The notes beneath the pieces were generated by a model, which ran no database searches, was not told where the DNA came from, and saw only the letters and a program-made list of their open reading frames with translations. The translations under genes and the position numbers were made by a program. 48,901 nt of DNA from Lentisphaerota bacterium (GTDB taxonomy: Bacteria; Verrucomicrobiota; Lentisphaeria; Victivallales; Victivallaceae), in NCBI GenBank assembly GCA_015061575.1, contig SUWF01000023.1:1-48901 (forward strand), given 5' to 3'. Of the stretch, positions 43,785 to 48,901 are shown one piece after another. The first letter of the stretch is position 1; every line of letters begins with the position of its first letter.

Positions 43785-44549
43785 TCAAACCGTTTCCTGC
43801 CGGATTTGATCGATCAGGCGTTTGCCGTTACCTGCGATCATTCCCACATCGGTACTGCAGGCGATCCAATCGACCTGGCGGGCTTGCCAGCGCGGCGACA
43901 ACCAGTCAGCGGTGCCCAGCAGCAAACCGCTTTTTTTGACTTTTCCGGCAACTTCATCCAGCACCTGAATTACTTCAGGATCTTCAAAACAGCAGAATTT
44001 GCCCATCGAGCCGGAGAGATCCGACGGGCCGATGCAAATGCTGTCGATGCCCGGTACTGCCATGATCTTATCCAGATTTTTCACTGCATTGATATGTTCT
44101 ATTTGCAATATGATCAACGGGTCACGCTGAGAATCCAGCAGATACTCGTCAAATTTCTGCATCCCGAACCGGTTGCCCCGGCGGGGGCCGCAGCCCCGGT
44201 TGCCCTGCGGCGGATAGCGGCAGGAACTTACGGCTGCAACGGCATCTTCAGCGGTATTGACCATGGGAACGATCACTCCGGCGGGGGCCATATCCAGAAT
44301 TGGTTTGATCACTCCCCACTCGTTCCACTGCACCCGCACAAACGGCGCACAATCAAATGCCCGGGCTGCACCGATATGCCGACTGATGGTTTCCGGCGAA
44401 AAAGCTCCATGTTCAGCATCAATCCAGACAAAGTCAAATCCGGCTTCCCCGGCGGCTTCAATAACAATACTGTCAGTTAAAGTTACCAGCATACCCAAAC
44501 ATAATTTTTGCGCAGCTTTGGCGCGGAAGAGATCAGATTTCCGTTGCAT
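43785..44549 (-). CDS. HpcH/HpaI-family aldolase
   Basis: A 254-aa class II metal-dependent aldolase related to HpcH/HpaI, GarL and RhmA, which split 2-keto-3-deoxy or 4-hydroxy-2-oxo acids to pyruvate and an aldehyde. Features: CLGMLVTLTDSIVIEAAGEAGFDFVWIDAEHG at the start, VRVQWNEWGVIKPILDMAPAGVIVPMVNTAEDA, the metal glutamate in ILQIEHINAV and the metal aspartate in ICIGPSDLSGSMG. The catalytic His of WIDAEHG is present. It lies 21 bases after the amidohydrolase gene, likely in one transcript, which hints at a pathway in which hydrolysis of a ring or amide gives a keto-acid substrate (inference). Confidence 0.88.
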   Translation of the reverse strand: MQRKSDLFRAKAAQKLCLGMLVTLTDSIVIEAAGEAGFDFVWIDAEHGAFSPETISRHIGAARAFDCAPFVRVQWNEWGVIKPILDMAPAGVIVPMVNTAEDAVAAVSSCRYPPQGNRGCGPRRGNRFGMQKFDEYLLDSQRDPLIILQIEHINAVKNLDKIMAVPGIDSICIGPSDLSGSMGKFCCFEDPEVIQVLDEVAGKVKKSGLLLGTADWLSPRWQARQVDWIACSTDVGMIAGNGKRLIDQIRQETV

Positions 44550-44570
44550 AAATATCGACTCCTGTTCTGT

Positions 44571-45926
44571 TTATTGCAAAAAAATGGGAGTATGTTCCAA
44601 CTCAGTTATAAAAATATTTTCTTTATTATTGTTAAAAATTCCGTTTTCATAGACCACACACCCGCCGGAAATGGTATAGCGTACTTTTTTCTGCTGCGGG
44701 TCGACGATGATCACGTCGCCGTCAAACTCTTCGGCAATAATGCCTTTACGATGTTCCAATCCCAGCAGCTGCGCCCCGGCAAACGAAGATTTTTCGACCA
44801 GTTCACTCATAGTGAATACATTCTGTTCAACACGTTTCAGAGCTTCTTGCAGAATGACGTTGCAGGGGATTATGCCGCCATCGGAAGAAAATGCGTTGAC
44901 CGTAAAGCGGCCATTGCTTCGCCGTCCGGCGGCGACCAGCGTATTTTTTTCGGCGGATTTATTGACTATACCCACAGTTATCTGGCCGTTGCGTTCCTGC
45001 AGCAGACGTAATCCAGCCTCCGGCGTCAGCCAGTCGTAGACTTCTCCGACGCTACCGGAAGCAAAAAATTTGCCGCAGGCAATTGCCTTGCGCATACCAG
45101 CAAGATCAACAGTAAAACCGTTGTTCCGCAGCATATCCTGCAAGCAGAGGCTTTCGGGAACATTGTTGATCATCCGGCAGCCGACACAACCGATGGTGCT
45201 GAAAGTGGATTCAGACGCAATATGGGGATTTTCATTCAACAGCTGTACCGCCTGCCGGGCATATTCGCACTGTTCGGCATCGCTTTGACCTTTGCAGTAA
45301 GTGTTGATGTGCGCCAGAATAAACGGATATTTACTGCTGCACTGGACAGCTTCGCGCATACCGTTGAAATCATCCCGGTTTTCGGTGGAACCGGCGTGAA
45401 TCATCAATATACACTGCATTTCGGCTGCGATCCGGATGATGCGGCTCATGGCTGCCGGAGTAAACGGAAAATGCGCCCCGGCCAGTTTCAACCCCAGATA
45501 ACCCTCCTGGCGGGCATGTTTGACTGCCTGGATGATCGAGCGTTCATCCGGATCATTATCCGGCAGCGTTCGGCCCGGCATCAAAAGGTACAGTGCGGCG
45601 CAAGTCAGTCCGGTATGAGCGGCTTTGATCTGTTGGCGTGATGCATCGCCCACCAGCGCAATGGGTTCCAGAGCAGTAGTGATACCGGCAGCTGACAGCA
45701 TCCGGTATCCGCAGGGATCCGGACTCATGTAATGGGCGTGCGGATCGACCAACCCGGGCAGAACATAACAATTATCAGCATCGATTTCCCGGGCGTTGGC
45801 GGGTATACTGCTTAAATGGCCCACAGCTTTGATATAGCCATTTTCGATCAGCAGATCGCCGGCGATTTCCCCGGCCGGAGAACCGTACATGATCCGGCCG
45901 TTGCGGATGACTGTTGAGTTTGACAT
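44571..45926 (-). CDS. amidohydrolase (dihydroorotase/enamidase-like)
   Basis: A 451-aa amidohydrolase-superfamily protein. The N-terminal beta part (VIRNGRIMYGSPAGEIAGDLLIENGYIKAVG) leads to LPGLVDPHAHY, the HxH metal site; GLKLAGAH supplies a lysine in the position of the carbamylated bridge; MIHAGS and LAHINTYC give further metal histidines, but an HxxxD aspartate is replaced around SEVYDW. The C-terminal sandwich domain has GLEHRKGIIAEEFDGDVIIVD. The family hydrolyses cyclic amides, imides, lactams and related bonds. It heads the minus-strand run toward the aldolase and is divergent from the GH3 gene. Confidence 0.82.
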   Translation of the reverse strand: MSNSTVIRNGRIMYGSPAGEIAGDLLIENGYIKAVGHLSSIPANAREIDADNCYVLPGLVDPHAHYMSPDPCGYRMLSAAGITTALEPIALVGDASRQQIKAAHTGLTCAALYLLMPGRTLPDNDPDERSIIQAVKHARQEGYLGLKLAGAHFPFTPAAMSRIIRIAAEMQCILMIHAGSTENRDDFNGMREAVQCSSKYPFILAHINTYCKGQSDAEQCEYARQAVQLLNENPHIASESTFSTIGCVGCRMINNVPESLCLQDMLRNNGFTVDLAGMRKAIACGKFFASGSVGEVYDWLTPEAGLRLLQERNGQITVGIVNKSAEKNTLVAAGRRSNGRFTVNAFSSDGGIIPCNVILQEALKRVEQNVFTMSELVEKSSFAGAQLLGLEHRKGIIAEEFDGDVIIVDPQQKKVRYTISGGCVVYENGIFNNNKENIFITELEHTPIFLQ

Positions 45927-46150
45927 GACTGAAAAAACTCCCCAAATTCAGGTTTCAGCTTGCTTGCTTACGGGAAAACTATAAATCAAATTAGACTTTT
46001 GCGCAAGCTTTGAATAGCCTTTTTATGTATGAACTTATTGTAAAAGTTACGATTTTGGCTTGAAGGGGTTGATTTATTTGTATTTGCGGATAACTTATCA
46101 GTAAGAGAGGTTTTGGTGTACATTGATTTATCGATGGAAGGATTGCACTT

Positions 46151-48796
46151 ATGGATCAAATATTGCAGAAAAAACACGAAGTTTTAGCCAGATCGATCGC
46201 TGCTGACGGCATGGTTTTGCTGGAAAATCATCACTGTACTTTGCCGCTGAAGCCCGGCAGCAGAGTCGCTCTTTTCGGTCACGGTCAGCACGATTTCAGC
46301 TGCGGAGGTTCCGGAGCGGCGGCAGTGCAGCAGAGCTGCGAGCGCAGTTTGGTGGAAGTGTTGAGTGCAGAGCCGGCCCGGTTGCAGTTCAATGAAAATA
46401 TATTGGCATTTTACCGGCAACCTGAAACAACGATTCCCGATGCTGATATGATCGCTGCGGCCGCAGCAAATTGCGATATTGCTTTGGTGGTCATATCCCG
46501 CAATGCCGGGGAAGGGGCCGACCGGCAGGATATTCCCGGCGATTTCCGGCTTTCGGAGGCAGAAAGTGTGCTGCTGGAACGTTTGGGCAATTCACCTTTC
46601 AAACATGTGGTGGCAGTGGTCAATTCCGGCGGGATTATTGAATTGGGGTGGTTTGGCAAATATACTAATTTTCATGCTTTGCTGCTCTGCTGGCAGCCGG
46701 GTTCCGAGGGGTTGAGTGCGCTGGCGGAAATTCTTTGCGGTCAGCGCAATCCCAGCGGCCGTTTGACTGATACGATCGCCGGAGCTTACCGGTATTGGCC
46801 GTCGTCAGCCGATTTTCAGCAATATTGCAGAACGCTGGAATATTCCGAGGATATTTACGTCGGATATCGCTATTTTGAAACCATTCCCAATGTACAGGAT
46901 CAGGTGCTTTATCCCTTTGGTTACGGTTTGAGTTACACGACTTTTGCCATCACTTGCCGCAGCTGCCAGTGTGCTGAAAACGTGATGATCTTGCAAGGCA
47001 GTGTCCGCAATACCGGGCAATATCCGGGGCGGGAAGTTGTGCAGTGTTACGTCCAATCTCCGGGGAGCAACCGGCCCAAACTGGAGTTGAAAGATTTCTG
47101 CAAAACCGCTGTTATTGCGCCCGGACAAAGTGTGGATTTTACTTTGGAAGTCCCCATTGAAGAACTCAAACGGTTTGATGAAAATGGCGAAGTTGGCGGC
47201 ACTCCCGGCAGTTTTGTTTTGGAAAAAGGCTGTTATAACTTTTTGGCGGGCAATAATATCCGCAATTTGACTTTTGCCGGATGTTTTGAGCAGCAGCAGA
47301 ATGAAGTTTTAGCGGTAGTAGGCAATATATTTCAAACGCAGAACAGTAAAAAACTTTGTGCTGACGGTAAATATCTGCTCAGCGGCTCCGCCGTACACGA
47401 ATACAGCAAAGCTTCTGAAGCAGAAAACATCACCCGGGTGGAAAAACCGGTCATGCTTTCCGAAGTGGCTGCCGGAAAATACACCATCGATGAGTTTATA
47501 GCTCAGCTGAGCAACCGCGAATTGACCGATCTTTGCTGCGGACAAGCTCCACGGCTGCCCCGCTGTACCGGCGGCATCGGCAATTTGCCGCAATATGGCG
47601 TATGTACTTTGCAGACCGCCGACGGTCCGGCGGGGATCCGGTGCTGTTATCCGGCAACGTGGTTCCCGTGTGCCGTGGCGGCAGCGTGCAGCTGGGATAA
47701 AGATCTGCAGTTTGCCATGGGGCAGGCGATCGCCGAAGAGGGCAGAGCGTGGCAGTTGGATATACTTCTGGCTCCGGGCTTGAATATCCACCGGGATCCG
47801 TTATGCGGCCGGAATTTTGAATATTTTTCGGAAGATCCGCTGGTTTCCGGGCGCACTGCCGCAGCATTGGTACAAGGTGTGCAATCAGTTGGAATGGGCG
47901 CAACGCTCAAGCATTTTGCCTGCAACAGCCGGGAAACTGCCCGGCGATTGTGCAACAGTATTATTTCGGAACGGGCGTTGCGGGAGATCTATCTCAAAGG
48001 GTTTGAAATCGCCGTAAAAACTGCTCAACCGTGGTGCATAATGAGTTCGTACAATTTGATCAACGGTACGCACGCCAGTTCCAGTTACGCACTGCTGACG
48101 CAACTGCTGCGCAACGAATGGGGCTTTGACGGCGTGGTAATGACCGACTGGATGAGTATCGAACCGTTGTGGAAAGAGTTATCCGCCGGTAATGACCTGA
48201 AAATGCCGGTCGCAACTCTGAGCGATAAAGCTGCGGCTGTCGGCGGCGAAGTGGATATGGATCGGATGCCGCTGGTATCCAGAAAGGTTTTGGCAACCTC
48301 TGCCCGGCGCATTTTGCAGCTGATCATGAAAAGTATTCCGTTCAATTCTCCCCGCCCGGAAGCGTCCGTAGTGATCCCCGCCGCTGGCGGCCGGGTGGAA
48401 GCCATGCAGTTATGCAATGTAAGCCACAGCGGGATCGGGGTAAGGAATATTGGGGAAACGGATGAAAAATCCGGTATATTGTACAATATAAAGTCCAATT
48501 ACTGGCGGTGCGAAACCGCATTGAGTTATCTTTTAGAGTTTCAGCACTCCGGAACGTATACCCTGAGCTGTCATCTGGCAACCGCATCTGACGCCTTGAC
48601 TGTAAATGTTTTGGTCAACAACGAACCAGCCGGTCAGATCATCGTTGAAAACACCGGCGAAAATGTTTTTCAAACGCAAGGCGCTGTGTGCATAAATGTG
48701 CAGGCAAATCAGTTGTACAGGATAAAATTGATCTTTGATGATAAACTTGATAAGCCCGCCGCACTGGCTTACTTGAAGCTCAAAAAGCTGTCATAA
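46151..48796 (+). CDS. circularly permuted glycoside hydrolase family 3 enzyme
   Basis: An 881-aa GH3 enzyme in inverted order. Residues about 10-265 are the alpha/beta-sandwich domain that is C-terminal in ordinary GH3 (MVLLENHHCTLPL, NAGEGADRQDIPGDF with probable acid/base Glu121, PFGYGLSY). A fibronectin III-like domain (about 270-375) follows, then the TIM barrel (about 440-705) with QTADGPAGIR, LLAPGLNIHRDPLCGRNFEYFSEDP split motif, LKHFACN and the nucleophile Asp666 in GVVMTDWMS. A C-terminal beta domain (about 735-881) resembles CBM6-type modules. No signal peptide; probably cytoplasmic, acting on imported oligosaccharides as a beta-glucosidase/xylosidase-type enzyme. GGAAGGA precedes the ATG. 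Divergent from the amidohydrolase gene. Confidence 0.9.
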   Translation: MDQILQKKHEVLARSIAADGMVLLENHHCTLPLKPGSRVALFGHGQHDFSCGGSGAAAVQQSCERSLVEVLSAEPARLQFNENILAFYRQPETTIPDADMIAAAAANCDIALVVISRNAGEGADRQDIPGDFRLSEAESVLLERLGNSPFKHVVAVVNSGGIIELGWFGKYTNFHALLLCWQPGSEGLSALAEILCGQRNPSGRLTDTIAGAYRYWPSSADFQQYCRTLEYSEDIYVGYRYFETIPNVQDQVLYPFGYGLSYTTFAITCRSCQCAENVMILQGSVRNTGQYPGREVVQCYVQSPGSNRPKLELKDFCKTAVIAPGQSVDFTLEVPIEELKRFDENGEVGGTPGSFVLEKGCYNFLAGNNIRNLTFAGCFEQQQNEVLAVVGNIFQTQNSKKLCADGKYLLSGSAVHEYSKASEAENITRVEKPVMLSEVAAGKYTIDEFIAQLSNRELTDLCCGQAPRLPRCTGGIGNLPQYGVCTLQTADGPAGIRCCYPATWFPCAVAAACSWDKDLQFAMGQAIAEEGRAWQLDILLAPGLNIHRDPLCGRNFEYFSEDPLVSGRTAAALVQGVQSVGMGATLKHFACNSRETARRLCNSIISERALREIYLKGFEIAVKTAQPWCIMSSYNLINGTHASSSYALLTQLLRNEWGFDGVVMTDWMSIEPLWKELSAGNDLKMPVATLSDKAAAVGGEVDMDRMPLVSRKVLATSARRILQLIMKSIPFNSPRPEASVVIPAAGGRVEAMQLCNVSHSGIGVRNIGETDEKSGILYNIKSNYWRCETALSYLLEFQHSGTYTLSCHLATASDALTVNVLVNNEPAGQIIVENTGENVFQTQGAVCINVQANQLYRIKLIFDDKLDKPAALAYLKLKKLS

Positions 48797-48827
48797 AAAA
48801 TCAGGGGCTGTTGCAAAACTGTTTTGT

Positions 48828-48864
48828 GGGGAAAAAACCTTTTTGAAAAAAGGTTCTTTTCCCC
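48828..48864 (+). terminator. hairpin downstream of the GH3 gene
   Basis: GGGGAAAAAACCTTTTT and its near-perfect complement AAAAAGGTTCTTTTCCCC form a long stem 31 bases after the GH3 stop. A GGGGCTGTTGCAAAA stretch just before it (48804-48818) matches one arm of the hydrogenase terminator. No T tract follows, so efficiency is uncertain. Confidence 0.55.
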
Positions 48865-48901
48865 ACACCCCATTTTCCAAAAACTTTCGCCGGAATTACT
48901 T

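Overview
The window looks like chromosomal DNA of a Gram-negative, anaerobic, carbohydrate-degrading bacterium of the Lentisphaerae (Victivallales-like). The basis is: two single pseudopilin genes with the [20 protein letters not shown] leader that is greatly expanded in Lentisphaerae; a formylglycine-generating-enzyme (sulfatase-maturation) fragment; AraC-type regulators beside glycoside hydrolases and a sodium:solute symporter; a trimeric [FeFe] hydrogenase; and LPS-type glycosyltransferases. This is inferred from gene content only; there is no rRNA or other phylogenetic marker that I could compare.

Layout. 1-0.5 kb: a partial sulfatase-modifying-factor reading frame that runs off the left edge, then tRNA-Val(GAC) and its terminator. 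0.7-1.9 kb: proA. 2.1-6.8 kb: a tight four-gene operon of short-chain dehydrogenase, fumarate-reductase-like flavoprotein, XRE-cupin regulator and an Old Yellow Enzyme family reductase with an iron-sulfur motif; this is the best candidate for an undescribed reductive pathway. 6.9-7.4 kb: a secreted Pro/Val-rich repeat protein. 7.6-10.5 kb: mnmG with an orphan oligopeptide-transporter permease overlapping its end. 10.6-12.2 kb: alpha/beta hydrolase and glycerophosphodiesterase. 12.4-15.3 kb: housekeeping genes eno, yebC and frr. 15.3-17.5 kb: a membrane glycosyltransferase and an FtsB/DivIC-like protein. 17.6-20.3 kb: a large FN3 plus RTX-like repeat protein. 20.5-24.7 kb: hydABC-type hydrogenase operon behind a near-consensus promoter. 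25.0-26.0 kb: class II aldolase.

26.2-29.1 kb is a surface-glycan cluster (heptosyltransferase-like GT9, hexapeptide acyltransferase, GT2). The GT9 gene is split by an exact 35-bp tandem duplication; deleting one copy restores a single frame. The last two genes are clearly AT-richer than the rest. 29.3-32.7 kb holds rpoN, an MBL-fold hydrolase and a zinc-ribbon protein kinase homologue that lacks the DFG aspartate. 32.8-38.3 kb holds two pseudopilin genes around a 2-oxoacid dehydrogenase E1 alpha/beta plus SDR operon with a divergent AraC regulator. 38.3-48.8 kb is a catabolic region: symporter, GH10-like lipoprotein/secreted protein, AraC regulator, HpcH/HpaI aldolase and amidohydrolase on the minus strand, and a divergent, circularly permuted GH3 enzyme on the plus strand.

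The genes together suggest fermentation of host or plant glycans: polymers are cut by GH3/GH10-like enzymes, sugars enter through the symporter, pass through aldolase and enolase, and excess reductant leaves as hydrogen through HydABC or through the OYE/flavoprotein reductases. No CRISPR array, complete insertion sequence, rRNA or phage module was seen.
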